Assembly (NCBI GenBank): GCA_018240745.1
Contig: JAFEFF010000202.1
Location: forward strand, 1-64,000
Direction: 5' to 3'
DNA length: 64,000 bases
Source of the DNA: Pseudomonadota bacterium
GTDB lineage: Bacteria; Pseudomonadota; Alphaproteobacteria; Reyranellales; Reyranellaceae
Shown: one piece after another, positions 17,530-27,414 of the stretch
Layout of the letters: each line of letters begins with the position of its first letter
Position numbering within the stretch: the first letter of the stretch is position 1
Translations under genes and position numbers: made by a program
The notes under the pieces: generated by a model
Databases searched by the model: none
Seen by the model: only the letters and a program-made list of their open reading frames with translations
What the model was told of the DNA's origin: nothing

Positions 17530-19031
17530 GCGCGCGCCCGCCGGACCGTGCTGCGACTGCCGCGGGGCGGCCGGTCGAGCCATTCGAGCACCCGGGGATA
17601 GCCGTAGCGCACGAGGATCACGAACACCGCGGTGACCATCAGGAGCGCGCCCAGCAACTTGGGCAGCGAGATTTCCACGCCATCGCGAGCGATCGAGTAC
17701 ACCAGCACCAGGACCGTTCCCTCGCGCACCATCCAGGGTAATCGCCGGCTCATGAAGAAGCGATAGATTCCGCCGGCGATCAGCCCGATCACCAGGATGC
17801 CGGCCAGCATGCCGGGAAAGCCCAGATCCGCGAAGTTCTCACCCATATAGCCGACGCTGATGGAGGTGCCTGTGCGCATCTCTTCCGTCGGATCGCCCTT
17901 GGCCAGCCGCACGTAGACTTCGGTATCAGAGAGCGGCGGCTTGTTCGGGAACAGGAATCGCGGTTGCAGGACGTGGCTCAGCGCCTCTCCCCACTGCCGC
18001 ATGAAGACCGGCTCCGGCGTCGCCTCCTGCACAGTGATGACCGAACCGAAGATATCGACGTAGGCGAAGCGGATGAGCAGGGAGTACGCCGCGTCGTTCC
18101 AGTTGATCGAACTCGGCGTCATTGCACGAGTGCCCAGATAACCCAGCCGGTCGCTGAGCGAAGCGGTGATCGCCTGCGATTCGTCCGAGCCGGTCGCGAC
18201 CTGGCGATACTCGCCTTTTACGCCCGACCAGAAGATGCCGAGAGTGGTGAGAACGACCAACCATACCACCGAGGCGAGGCCCATCGCGAAAGTCCAGCGG
18301 ATGCGCGAGGCAATCGCAGCCAGCGCCAGCAGAAGGAACACCGCCTTGAAATCCGACAGGATGCCGCTGAATCCCGTGATCGTCTCGAACAGCATGACGA
18401 TGATCAGATAGCGGCCCCCCCTGCCGGTCGTCAGAACGTTGGTGAACAGCAGGAACAACGCCAGGATCTTGAGGTGCACCACCGCCTGGAGCGGCTGGTC
18501 GAGCGCGGCGGCGAGAGCACCGGCCCGCTGAGCGATGATCGACAGGGCGAGGGTGCCGGCGTAGACGACCATCAAGTCACGGGCCTGCCATCGGGCATGC
18601 CAATTCCGATCCTGCGGCGTCGGCGTTCGCACGCCACCGAGCGTGGCGCGCATGCACAGCGCGAGCACCAGCACGCTCGCCAGCATGTACCAATAGGCCC
18701 GCTCGACGTTCGGGCCGAACAGGCCGCCTCCAATTGCCTCGCCGTCGGGCAGGGTTTGCACGGCTCGCGCGAAGGTTTGTCCCCACTGCCATATGACCAG
18801 GTAGATGACGCCAACCGGCATATTGGGCCGGCCAATGATCAACATCAGCACCCAGGGAAAGAAGCCGCCGACACCGAAGGCAATCGGATTTCGGGTGAAT
18901 GGACAGAACACCAGGAGTGCGATGCCGAAAAACAGGAAGAAGCGCTTCAGGAATCCATAGTCCAGGCGTGTCTCGACGTCCCGCTTTCGCGCATTGGCGC
19001 CGACCCTGAAAGCTGCAGTGGGTTGTCGCAT
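17526..19031 (-). CDS. Polytopic membrane protein, probable polysaccharide polymerase (Wzy-like)
   Basis: A 501-residue protein with about ten hydrophobic spans and a long periplasmic-type loop in the second half (about residues 285-400). No sequence-specific motif is recognised. The architecture and the location between glycosyltransferase and ABC transporter genes resemble Wzy-type or EpsG-like polymerases. The ATG at 19031 begins 5 bp after the stop of the upstream glycosyltransferase; the much longer open frame upstream is antisense-like read-through of other genes. A different role, such as a polymer-modifying membrane enzyme, is possible. Confidence 0.75.
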   Translation of the reverse strand: MRQPTAAFRVGANARKRDVETRLDYGFLKRFFLFFGIALLVFCPFTRNPIAFGVGGFFPWVLMLIIGRPNMPVGVIYLVIWQWGQTFARAVQTLPDGEAIGGGLFGPNVERAYWYMLASVLVLALCMRATLGGVRTPTPQDRNWHARWQARDLMVVYAGTLALSIIAQRAGALAAALDQPLQAVVHLKILALFLLFTNVLTTGRGGRYLIIVMLFETITGFSGILSDFKAVFLLLALAAIASRIRWTFAMGLASVVWLVVLTTLGIFWSGVKGEYRQVATGSDESQAITASLSDRLGYLGTRAMTPSSINWNDAAYSLLIRFAYVDIFGSVITVQEATPEPVFMRQWGEALSHVLQPRFLFPNKPPLSDTEVYVRLAKGDPTEEMRTGTSISVGYMGENFADLGFPGMLAGILVIGLIAGGIYRFFMSRRLPWMVREGTVLVLVYSIARDGVEISLPKLLGALLMVTAVFVILVRYGYPRVLEWLDRPPRGSRSTVRRARA

Positions 19032-19036
19032 CGAGC

Positions 19037-20203
19037 TCAGAGCCTTGCGCCTGGTTGATAATGGCCGGCCGCGACAGCGGCGGCGGCGTCCATGATACCT
19101 TGTGCCGTCCGTTCGGGCGAATAGACCGCCATTTTTGCCGCGATCGCTGCACGGCTGCGGGCCGGATCGAGTGCCAATACACGGTCGATGGCACGCGCGA
19201 ACGCCGTCGTATCGCCCAGAGGAAACACCGCGCCGGTCCGCCCTTCCTCGATCAGATCGGGGCCGCACCCCACGGCGTCGGACACGACCGCCGGCAGGCC
19301 GCAGGCCATCGCCTCGTTCACCACCAGGCCCCAGGTCTCGACCGACGGCGAGACGATCGCATCGGCTCCGGCATACACTGCCGGCAACGCACTTTGGTTG
19401 ACGAACCCATGGAAGACGGCGGGGACGCCGTGCCCCGCTGCGGCCTGCTTGAGCCTTGCCTCCGCCTCCCCTGCGCCGGCGAAGGCAACCTCGATGCGAC
19501 GGCCCTGAATCCTGGCCGCCGCCTCGACGAGGTCGAGCGGCCGCTTGCTGTCGACGAGCTTGCCGACAAACAGAAGCCTTGCCGGCGCCTTCGGGTCGCG
19601 CGGCGATTTCACCCGGGCAGCCTCGCTGCCGATGCGGAAGGCTTCGTTGTCGATGCAGTGGGGTGAGAAGAACAGCCGGTCCGGCCGAACGCCGTAGTGC
19701 TGCAAATACTCGCGATTCCTCAGCCCGACATAGAGGAAGCCGTCGAAGCGGCGGAGAAACAGGGGGAACGCCATCGCCTTGGCCATGCGCAGCGCGCCGC
19801 CGCGCTGGCTGGCGAGTTGCGAATCGCCGCGCACCAGCACAGGCACCCGCGCCCGACGGCAAGCGCGCGCCGCCTGCAGGTAAGACTTCAGACCCCAGCC
19901 CGGCACGAGGAAGGCATCGAAACGCCCCGGCCCGATCTCCTGCGCGATCCCCGGCGTATCGCAGCCGGCGAACACATCGGTCGAGGGCTGGCGCGACACG
20001 TTGGTCAGGTAGTGACTGTCGTAGCCCGACAGCAGATCGACGTCCCACTGGAAGGTGACACCGTAGCCCGCCTTCGCCTGCCCCTCCGCCGTCTGGCGAT
20101 GGGCGAAAAATACCGTGAGATCGCAGCGCCGGGCGAGCGCGCGGAAGATCGGCGCGTAATACTGGATCGGATGGCTGACCAGGAAGCCGATGCGCAAGCT
20201 CAT
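19037..20203 (-). CDS. Glycosyltransferase family 4
   Basis: A 388-residue GT-B enzyme starting LRIGFLVSHPIQYYAPIFRAL, as in GT4 enzymes of exopolysaccharide operons. The donor half has LLFVGKLVDSKRPLDLVEA and VETWGLVVNEAMACGLPAV with the E-x7-E pair. Its ATG overlaps the upstream stop (ATGA at 20,200-20,203). The substrate is unknown. Confidence 0.9.
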   Translation of the reverse strand: MSLRIGFLVSHPIQYYAPIFRALARRCDLTVFFAHRQTAEGQAKAGYGVTFQWDVDLLSGYDSHYLTNVSRQPSTDVFAGCDTPGIAQEIGPGRFDAFLVPGWGLKSYLQAARACRRARVPVLVRGDSQLASQRGGALRMAKAMAFPLFLRRFDGFLYVGLRNREYLQHYGVRPDRLFFSPHCIDNEAFRIGSEAARVKSPRDPKAPARLLFVGKLVDSKRPLDLVEAAARIQGRRIEVAFAGAGEAEARLKQAAAGHGVPAVFHGFVNQSALPAVYAGADAIVSPSVETWGLVVNEAMACGLPAVVSDAVGCGPDLIEEGRTGAVFPLGDTTAFARAIDRVLALDPARSRAAIAAKMAVYSPERTAQGIMDAAAAVAAGHYQPGARL

Positions 20204-21489
20204 GCGCCCCTCCGCGTACAGGCCTGGTCGAGGGCGTCGGCCAACGCCTTGGCCGACGCCCGCGCCGACAGGGAGTCGAACGCCGAGCCGTCGACCGCAC
20301 GCGCGTCGTAAGACGGTGCCTCGATCAGCTCTTGCAGAGCTTCGGCGACGGCCGCGGGGCCGGGCATGGTCTGCTCGGTGAGCGGCAGAACCTTTCCTGC
20401 CCTCGCCCGTTCGATCATGCCGATCGCCGTGCTCTCAGCGTGCAGAATCGCAAAGACCGGCCGTTTCGACAGGATCGCCTGGAACACCTTCGACGGTGTG
20501 TAGTGCCGCTCGGTCGAGCCCAGCACCAGCACTGCACCGCTCTGCTCGAGATGATTGAGTGTGTCGACGAAGCCGATGCGATGCGGATGTTCGTCGACCA
20601 TCTCCTCGACGCCGGCGGCGCAGGCGCGCGGCAGGACCTGATGGCCGTTCGGATCGTCCGGCGAGGTGCCTGTGCCGACGAAATGCACCTTGAGGCGCGA
20701 CGCCAGAGCAGGCGATCGCTCGCGCAGCGCCCGCAGGCCCGCGAGCAAGGCCTCGAGCACGACGATGCCGGCGGGCAGCAAAGCGCCCGCATAGATCATA
20801 TGGAAGCGGCCGTCGTCGGGATCGAACAGGAACGGCGGGCGATGCATCGCCCGCACCAGCTCATAGTCCTCGGGCGCGCTGCCCATCGGCATGGTCGCGA
20901 CGACGGCGTGTCTGGCCACCTCGGGATTGCGCTCGAGCATGCCGGCGAGGTAGCCCGGCGCCATCCCGGTGATCAGCGCGGCATCGCGCACCGACCACGG
21001 CTCGAGCCAGGTCGCGAGCCTGTAGGACCACCAGGCGCGCGAATACTTGCGGTCGACGCCCGGCCACCACGCCACCCAGGGATCCTGGTAGTCGATGCCG
21101 AACGGCACGCCAAAGCGGCCATGCACCAGCCTGCCAAGCGGCGCCAGGAAGTTCGACGGGATGGTCACCAGCAGGAAATCGGCCCGCCGCTGCCGAACCA
21201 GCCCGGAGACGGCGCGGTAGCAGCCCCAGAAGGCGCGCACGCCGACGTCGCCGACCAGCTTGATCGGCCGCGCCGGGAGGGTCGCGGCATGAACGACCTC
21301 CAGTCCCGGTGCGACCAGCCGCTCGAGATCGGGGTCGGGCCGCTCCTCGTAGTGCCGCGGGTCGCCGGTCACGACGGTGGGCTCCCAGCCGAACTCCGGC
21401 AGGTAACGCGACCACAGCCGCGCACGATGCCCGCCCACAAGATTGGACGGCGCGAAGTGGCTGCTCACCAGGACGAGGCGCCGGCTCAT
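20200..21489 (-). CDS. Glycosyltransferase (GT-B, GT4-like)
   Basis: A 429-residue GT-B protein. The N-terminus (LVLVSSHFAPSNLVGGHRARL) matches GT4-type acceptor domains. The C-terminal half has VLVLGSTERHYTPSKVFQAI, where the donor-site Glu pair is not in the standard form, like the WbuB-type enzyme at 8442. The ATG overlaps the upstream stop codon. It is likely one of several enzymes building the same oligosaccharide. Confidence 0.82.
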   Translation of the reverse strand: MSRRLVLVSSHFAPSNLVGGHRARLWSRYLPEFGWEPTVVTGDPRHYEERPDPDLERLVAPGLEVVHAATLPARPIKLVGDVGVRAFWGCYRAVSGLVRQRRADFLLVTIPSNFLAPLGRLVHGRFGVPFGIDYQDPWVAWWPGVDRKYSRAWWSYRLATWLEPWSVRDAALITGMAPGYLAGMLERNPEVARHAVVATMPMGSAPEDYELVRAMHRPPFLFDPDDGRFHMIYAGALLPAGIVVLEALLAGLRALRERSPALASRLKVHFVGTGTSPDDPNGHQVLPRACAAGVEEMVDEHPHRIGFVDTLNHLEQSGAVLVLGSTERHYTPSKVFQAILSKRPVFAILHAESTAIGMIERARAGKVLPLTEQTMPGPAAVAEALQELIEAPSYDARAVDGSAFDSLSARASAKALADALDQACTRRGA

Positions 21490-22529
21490 CCGGCCTTCCT
21501 TGCGACCAAACGCGTGTAAAGCTCGAGGTAGCGGGCCAGCACGGCGTCGGCGGAGAAGTGCTCGACTGCGCGGTGGCGACAGGTGGCGCGATCGATCGTG
21601 CCGAGCTTGCCGACGGCTTCGCAGCCCTCCTCGATCGACTGGATCAGGAAACCGTCGACGCCCTGCCGCACGATCTCCGGCAGGGCGCCGGTCGGGCAGG
21701 AGATCACCGGCGTTCCGCAGGCCAGGGCCTCGGCGAAGACGATGCCGAACGGCTCGTTCCAGCGGATCGGCACCACCATCGCCCGCGCGCCTCCCAGCAG
21801 CCTGTCCTTCTGCACGTCATCGACCGGACCGACGTATTCGACTCCATCGTGGCCGATCTCGGGCGCGATCTTGCTGTGCCAGTACTCGCCCTCTGGCCCG
21901 CTGTCGGAATGGTTGCCCGCGATGATCAGCCTGTTGCCGGTGCGGCGCGCGATCTCGATCGCCCAGTGCGCGCCCTTGATCTCCTCGACGCGGCTCAGGA
22001 ACACCAGCGGCGCATCCGCCGGCACGCTCGGGCTGAAATGCAGGTTCTCGGTGTCGGCGAAATTGTGGATGCCGAGCCACTCACCGCCGCTCGGCCGGCC
22101 GATGCGGGCAATGTAATCGCTGCAGCCGGTGAAGATGAGCCTGCCCGGCGCGGCGAGCCTGGCCGCCAGGCCGACCGTCCGTGGCGTCGGATCGCGCTGG
22201 AACGACATCACCAGCGGCACCGCTCCGCGCAGATGAGGTAGCAGATAGGCGATGCGCGAGAAGCTGTGGATCAGGTCCGGCCGGAAATCGCGCCTAGCCT
22301 TCCACAGTGCCATGCTGTTCGACAGCGTGTCGGCCTTCGACTGCGAGCGCTGGCCCGGCCAGGGATAGAAAGCGTCCGCCGGGCAGGTCGAGCCGGCGCG
22401 CGCGACCAGGCCGACCCGATGGCCCTTGGCCTGCAGGCGGCGCACCAGCACGTCGACGATACGCTCGATGCCGCCATAGAGCCGCGGCGGCACCTCGATC
22501 TCGGGATCGGCGGTCAGCAGCAGGCGCAT
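21486..22529 (-). CDS. Glycosyltransferase family 4
   Basis: 347 residues. The N-terminus, MRLLLTADPEIEVPPRLYGGIERIV in two adjoining parts, places the acceptor-site glycines (YGGIER) early. The donor site reads RWNEPFGIVFAEALACGTPVI with the E-x7-E pair. The start is set by a TGATG overlap with the stop of the methyltransferase gene (22,527-22,531); the longer frame upstream is read-through of that gene. Confidence 0.9.
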   Translation of the reverse strand: MRLLLTADPEIEVPPRLYGGIERIVDVLVRRLQAKGHRVGLVARAGSTCPADAFYPWPGQRSQSKADTLSNSMALWKARRDFRPDLIHSFSRIAYLLPHLRGAVPLVMSFQRDPTPRTVGLAARLAAPGRLIFTGCSDYIARIGRPSGGEWLGIHNFADTENLHFSPSVPADAPLVFLSRVEEIKGAHWAIEIARRTGNRLIIAGNHSDSGPEGEYWHSKIAPEIGHDGVEYVGPVDDVQKDRLLGGARAMVVPIRWNEPFGIVFAEALACGTPVISCPTGALPEIVRQGVDGFLIQSIEEGCEAVGKLGTIDRATCRHRAVEHFSADAVLARYLELYTRLVARKAG

Positions 22530-23251
22530 CAGCGGCGCGCCTCCATGTAGAGCGAGTAGCCCGCGTGCTGCTCGCGGTCGATCGCGCCGCCGGGAAAGCG
22601 GCCGGTACGCCAGTCGACCTGCTCGATGTCGTCGAAGCCCGCCTTGGCGAGCGTGTTGCGCAGGTACTCGGCGTCGAAGCCGCCATAATGCTCGCCGTCC
22701 TGGACGAACACGTGGTTCAGCGCCTCGATCTTGGTCGCGAAGGTGTCCTGAGGGCGCTCGCCGCCACAGCCGACCTGGTTCAGCACATCCCACCCCGGCG
22801 CGAGGTACGCCTCGATGTACTTGCGCATGTCGGGCACCACGATGCGCAGGATGCCGCCCGGCTGTAGACAGCGCCGGCAGTCGGCGAGGAAGCGCGGCCG
22901 TTCGATGGTCGGTTCGAGATGCTCGAAGTAGTGCTCGACGTGGATGCCCTTGGCGGCGCCGTCGGCGAGCGGCAGGCCCCAGCGGGCATCGACGCGCATG
23001 GTCACGCCCGGTGCCGGGAAGAGATCGAGATTGACCCAACCCTCCTGGCCGAACGGGCCACAGCCGATGTTCACCAGCAGGTCGCGCCTCTGCTCGAGGG
23101 CGCGGCGCTGGGCGATGCGACCGGGTAGGATACGATTGAGCATCCGGGTCAGGAACGCGTTGGATTCGACCCGGACGGTCATGAAGACCCAAGGATTGAC
23201 CGGCAGCCGCGGCTTCAGCCACGCGCCGAGGCGCTGCTTCAGCGACGGCAT
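22529..23251 (-). CDS. SAM-dependent class I methyltransferase
   Basis: A 240-residue protein with motif I LLVNIGCGPFGQEGWVNLD (SAM binding), HVEHYFEHL at the motif II/III region and LQPGGILRIVVPDMRKYI. Methyltransferases in such loci O-methylate sugars or cap the chain; a capped end is what Wzt-type C-terminal domains recognise in some O-antigen systems, so it may act with the ABC exporter here (inference). The start at 23251 gives MPSLKQRLG; it overlaps the upstream gene by 13 bp, and the frame extends to 23311 without a better start. Confidence 0.85.
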   Translation of the reverse strand: MPSLKQRLGAWLKPRLPVNPWVFMTVRVESNAFLTRMLNRILPGRIAQRRALEQRRDLLVNIGCGPFGQEGWVNLDLFPAPGVTMRVDARWGLPLADGAAKGIHVEHYFEHLEPTIERPRFLADCRRCLQPGGILRIVVPDMRKYIEAYLAPGWDVLNQVGCGGERPQDTFATKIEALNHVFVQDGEHYGGFDAEYLRNTLAKAGFDDIEQVDWRTGRFPGGAIDREQHAGYSLYMEARR

Positions 23252-24465
23252 GATCCCTCCGCGAACGCTCGGTCGACCGAGGCGAGCAGGGCCTTTTTCT
23301 CCACGTCCCAATTGTAGCGCTGATGGCCGAGACGTGCGGCATGCGCCTTGGCGGCATCGAGCCTCGCCGCCAACCGGTCGATTGCGGCAGCAATGACCGG
23401 CGGATCGGAAAGCGGGACGAGCGCCGCGGCCTCGCCGAGATCGGTGGCGAGCTGGCGTTGCGCCGGCGTGTCGCTCATCACCACCGGCACGCCGGCGAGC
23501 AGGTAGGTGAAGATCTTGTTGGTGAGGCAGAGCTGGCGGTTCTCGCTGACATCGGTCTCCAGTGACAGACCGAGATCGTAGGCGGCCGCGAGCCGCACCA
23601 TCTCCTCCGGCGCAGCCATGGGCAGCAGCCGCACACGATCGCCGATGCCGAGATCCCTCGCCATTGCCAGCAGGGTCGAGCCATGGCCCCAGCGATCGTC
23701 GCCGCGCAGCTCCAGCTCGATCTGCGCGTTCGCCTTGGCCATGCCCTGCAGGAACGGCTGAAGCCCGCGATCAAGGCCAATCGTTTGCGAGAACCAGTAG
23801 GCGCGCAGCGGCACGCCGGCGCGAGGCGGCGCGACCACCTGTGCAGGCGCCATCCTGAGCGGAAAGACGTTCAGCACCGTCGCTGGCTGAGCGAGATCGT
23901 AGCGCTCGGCATAGGCCTTCCCGATCAGCGGCGCGGCGGCCGTGAAATGCCGGCAGCGCGGCAGCCACTCGAGTTCGACCACCCGCACGATCCCGGTGCG
24001 CCAGTCGTCGCGTTCTTCGCCGGAATGAAAATCCTCGGCATCGAAGCCCAGCAGTGCCTGGTGCTGCCGCGCGGCGCTGCCCGCGGCATGCAGGCCGCCA
24101 ATGTAGTGGCCGATATAGAGATCGGCCGGCACGGAGGCAGCGGCCTGCTGCAGCGGTCCGATCGGGCCGCCATAGGCACGCGCGGCGATGGCCGGCGAGG
24201 ATTCCCCGCCCAATCCGTCGGCCAGTCTGGCGACGAGCCGCGCGGCAGCGCTGACATAGCGCTCGGCCCGGGAGCGCCGCGCGCGCACGATTTTCCACGG
24301 CGCGCGACTGGCGATCTCGGCGTCGAAGCCGCGCAGGCCGGTCGAGTAGTCCGATACGACGACGGTTACGGCGTAGCCGGCCTCGTGCAAAGCGTCGGCT
24401 TCCTTGAGGATGCGCGGGTTGGCGGCTGGGTTGCCGGGGCTGACGATGCAGACGCTGCGGGCCAT
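23239..24465 (-). CDS. Glycosyltransferase family 4
   Basis: 408 residues. It starts SVCIVSPGNPAANPRILKEA, a common opening of GT4 proteins that lack a glycine loop. The C-terminal half has NKIFTYLLAGVPVVMSDTP in the donor-site position. It begins six bases after the stop of the neighbouring GT4 gene, so translation is probably coupled. The substrate is unknown. Confidence 0.87.
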   Translation of the reverse strand: MARSVCIVSPGNPAANPRILKEADALHEAGYAVTVVVSDYSTGLRGFDAEIASRAPWKIVRARRSRAERYVSAAARLVARLADGLGGESSPAIAARAYGGPIGPLQQAAASVPADLYIGHYIGGLHAAGSAARQHQALLGFDAEDFHSGEERDDWRTGIVRVVELEWLPRCRHFTAAAPLIGKAYAERYDLAQPATVLNVFPLRMAPAQVVAPPRAGVPLRAYWFSQTIGLDRGLQPFLQGMAKANAQIELELRGDDRWGHGSTLLAMARDLGIGDRVRLLPMAAPEEMVRLAAAYDLGLSLETDVSENRQLCLTNKIFTYLLAGVPVVMSDTPAQRQLATDLGEAAALVPLSDPPVIAAAIDRLAARLDAAKAHAARLGHQRYNWDVEKKALLASVDRAFAEGSCRR

Positions 24466-24471
24466 GAGGGT

Positions 24472-25557
24472 CTATCGGCCTCGCGCAACGAGCCGGACCA
24501 GCAGCCGGCGCGCCGCCTCGGTGAAATGATTGCGGCGGTAGGGCTCGACTGCCGCGGGGTCAACGCGACCGCGGCCGAGCTGATCGACGATCGCGGCTAT
24601 CAACGCCGCCTCGTCTGAAGGATCGACCAGCACGCCGACCTTTTCATTGGGCACGGCATCGGCGCTGCCGCCACCGATACCGCCCACCACACGGAGGCCG
24701 CAGCCGGCAGCCTCGAGATAGACGATACCGAAGCCCTCCTCGGTGCTCGGCATGACGTAGAGATCCGCCAAGCGATAGAGGTCGAGCAACTCCTCCTCCG
24801 GCACGAAGCCCAGGAAGCGCACCACATCCGGACCCGCCAGCTCGCGCGCCCGCCGCTCCATGTGGGCGCGATCGTCGCCGCTGCCGGCGACCAGATGGAC
24901 AAGCGTCGGGAACCGCTTGCGCAGTTCCGGCAGCGCCGCGAACACTTCTTCGTGGCCCTTGTAGCGCTCGCCGGCGGAAAGTCGCCCGACCGTGAGCAGG
25001 ATCGGCCCCGCTCCCAATGCCATGCGCTCGCGCAGGCCCTCCGGCACGGGACCGGGCACGAACTTGTCCTGCACCGTGTCGGGCAGGACGCGCACGCGAT
25101 CCGGCGGCAGGTCGACCCAGCCGAGGAGGCTGTGACGCGTGCCGCGGCTCACGGTCGTCACGAGATCGGCCGCTTCGATCGCGTGGCGCAACAGAACGGG
25201 ACGCGTCTTCCAGATCTCGGCGCCATGGGTCTGCAGCCAGTAGCGCGCCCTCGAGAGTCGCGCGACAGCCCAGGCGATCGGCGCCATGTAGGCATGGCCG
25301 CAGAACACGACGTCGAACGGACCTTTGCGCCAGGCGAGCCAGAGAGCCGCCAGCGGATAGCGCAACCGGCTGAAGATCGCCGGCTCCTGGCGAATGCCCC
25401 TGGGCAGCGCAACGCCCGCGAGATTGCCGTGGCGCGGCAGCACGACGATGTCCGCACCGCTTGCGGCCAGGCCTTCGAACAGGTCCTGGTTGTAGCGGGC
25501 AATGCCGCCACCGATGCCGTAGCAATCGCTGACGAGCGCGAGCATGCGAACGGCCAT
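24472..25557 (-). CDS. Glycosyltransferase family 4
   Basis: A 361-residue GT-B enzyme: YGIGGGIARYNQDLF in the acceptor domain, TVGRLSAGERYKGHEEV at the start of the donor domain, and EEGFGIVYLEAAGCGLRVVGG with the E-x7-E pair. The start lies 3 bp after the asnB stop. All motifs of the family are intact, so it is probably active; the sugar transferred is unknown. Confidence 0.92.
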   Translation of the reverse strand: MAVRMLALVSDCYGIGGGIARYNQDLFEGLAASGADIVVLPRHGNLAGVALPRGIRQEPAIFSRLRYPLAALWLAWRKGPFDVVFCGHAYMAPIAWAVARLSRARYWLQTHGAEIWKTRPVLLRHAIEAADLVTTVSRGTRHSLLGWVDLPPDRVRVLPDTVQDKFVPGPVPEGLRERMALGAGPILLTVGRLSAGERYKGHEEVFAALPELRKRFPTLVHLVAGSGDDRAHMERRARELAGPDVVRFLGFVPEEELLDLYRLADLYVMPSTEEGFGIVYLEAAGCGLRVVGGIGGGSADAVPNEKVGVLVDPSDEAALIAAIVDQLGRGRVDPAAVEPYRRNHFTEAARRLLVRLVARGR

Positions 25558-25560
25558 GGA

Positions 25561-27390
25561 TCAGGCCGCCGCCGAGCCGGTCCAGCCGGCCCGCCAGACG
25601 CGTAGCGCCCAGGCGCGCGAGGCATTGGAGAAGGAGACTTCCTCATTGGCGCCGCTCGCCTCGCGCATCCATCGGCCAACCGGCGTCACGAAGCCGGTCT
25701 TGGCGCGGTTGCGGCTGACATCGGGCAGCGGGGGCAGCGGCACGTCAGCGACGGCTTCCTTGGCCTTGATCTGCGCGAGCACGTCACCCGGCGGCAGGGC
25801 GGCAAGGAAGAACGGATCCACGTACGGCACACGGATCTCGATCGAGTTGGCCATGCCGGCCCAGTCGGCGTCGCGCAGCAGCTGGTTGCGCATGTAGAGC
25901 GAGGTCTCGAGCGCGGCGACGCGATCGAAGTCGCCGAGCGGACGGCCGGCCTGCAGCTCGTTGGCGATGTGACTGAGCGGCGCGAGACGGCGCAACCCCT
26001 CCTCCACCAATGCGGGGTCGAGCAAGTGGTCGAGCTCCCACGGCATGTAGACGCTGCGCCGGAGCAGGTAGGCACCGGCCCAGTCGCCGCCATACTGCAG
26101 CACGCCGGCCGACTTCGGATGCAGTCGCGCGCCCGAGGCGATGGTCGACGACATCAGCCGGCGCACCAGCCCGCCGAGGCCCGGAATGAATCGGAACGGC
26201 CGCAGCAGGTGCACGCTGCGCGGCACGTCCTTGAACGACGGATAGCCGCCGAAGCATTCGTCGGCGCCCAGCCCGCTCAGCGCGACCTTGATGCCGGCCT
26301 CGCGTGCAGCCTTGGCAACGAACCAGGTGTTGATGCCGTCGATGGTCGGCAGGTCCATCGCGTCGAGGATCGCCGGCAGGTCGCGTTCGAATTCGGCGCG
26401 ATCGACGGTGCGCACGACGTGGCGCGCGCCGTAGCGCTGCGCGACCTCGGCGGCGATCGGCGCCTCGTCGTGACGATCGCCCCTGAACTCGGCGAAGCTG
26501 AGCGTGACGGCAAGCGTGTCGCGCACGCCGAGCTCGGCCATCGTGCCGAGTAGCGCACCGGAATCGAGGCCGGCGGAGAGGAACACCGCGACCGGCACGT
26601 CGGCCACCAGATGGTGGCGCACCGAGTCGTGCACCGCCGCGCTCATCTGCTGGCGTGCGGCCTCGGCCTTCATGCCATTGCCGGTGCGGCGGCCGAGCGA
26701 TTGGGCGACGCTGTAGTAGACCTGCGGCGCGTTGGGGCCGGCGGCATCGACGATCACCGTGGCGCCCGACGGCACCGAGCGGATGCCGCGCCACACGGTG
26801 AAGGGCTCGGGTACGCTGCCCAGCAGGTGGAATCCGACGATACCGGCCGGGTCGGGATCGCGGCTGACGGCGCCGCCCGCGAGCAGCGCCTTGGCCTGCG
26901 AGGCGAAGCGAAACGTCCAGCCGTCGTCGGCATAGTAGAGCGGCTTGATGCCGAGCGGATCGCGCGCCAGCAGGAGCTGCCGGGTCCGCGAATCCCACAG
27001 TCCGAAGGCGAACATGCCGCGCAGCGCCTCGACCATCGACGGGCCGCGGTCGGCATAGAGCTGCAGCAGCACCTCGGTGTCCGACTCGGAGCGAAAGCGG
27101 TGGCCCTTCGCCTCGAGCCCGGCCTTGAGCTCCTTGTAGTTGTAGATCTCGCCGTTGAACGTGATCGTCAGCGATCCATCGGCGCTGTGCATCGGCTGCG
27201 CGCCGCGCTCGCTGAGATCGATGATCGCAAGCCGGCGATGGGTGAAGCCGACGCGGCCGTCGGCGGAGAACCAGTCGCCGCTGCCGTCGGGCCCGCGCGG
27301 CGCCATGCGCGCGTTCATGCGCGCAAGCTCGGCGCGGTCGACCGGCGGGGCGACGTCGAGATAGGCGTAGAGGCCGGCTATGCCGCACAT
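25561..27390 (-). CDS. asnB: Asparagine synthase, glutamine-hydrolysing (AsnB type)
   Basis: A 609-residue protein. The class II glutamine amidotransferase domain begins MCGIAGLY with the catalytic Cys2. The synthetase domain has the PP-loop LSAGLDSGA near residue 270. Family chemistry is ATP-dependent transfer of glutamine nitrogen to a carboxylate. In polysaccharide loci such enzymes often amidate sugar acids (uronamides) rather than make free asparagine, so this copy may modify the polymer (inference from location). It lies between the initiating transferase and the glycosyltransferases. Confidence 0.9.
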   Translation of the reverse strand: MCGIAGLYAYLDVAPPVDRAELARMNARMAPRGPDGSGDWFSADGRVGFTHRRLAIIDLSERGAQPMHSADGSLTITFNGEIYNYKELKAGLEAKGHRFRSESDTEVLLQLYADRGPSMVEALRGMFAFGLWDSRTRQLLLARDPLGIKPLYYADDGWTFRFASQAKALLAGGAVSRDPDPAGIVGFHLLGSVPEPFTVWRGIRSVPSGATVIVDAAGPNAPQVYYSVAQSLGRRTGNGMKAEAARQQMSAAVHDSVRHHLVADVPVAVFLSAGLDSGALLGTMAELGVRDTLAVTLSFAEFRGDRHDEAPIAAEVAQRYGARHVVRTVDRAEFERDLPAILDAMDLPTIDGINTWFVAKAAREAGIKVALSGLGADECFGGYPSFKDVPRSVHLLRPFRFIPGLGGLVRRLMSSTIASGARLHPKSAGVLQYGGDWAGAYLLRRSVYMPWELDHLLDPALVEEGLRRLAPLSHIANELQAGRPLGDFDRVAALETSLYMRNQLLRDADWAGMANSIEIRVPYVDPFFLAALPPGDVLAQIKAKEAVADVPLPPLPDVSRNRAKTGFVTPVGRWMREASGANEEVSFSNASRAWALRVWRAGWTGSAAA

Positions 27391-27414
27391 GATCGGGAGC
27401 GAAGGGTCAGCGGC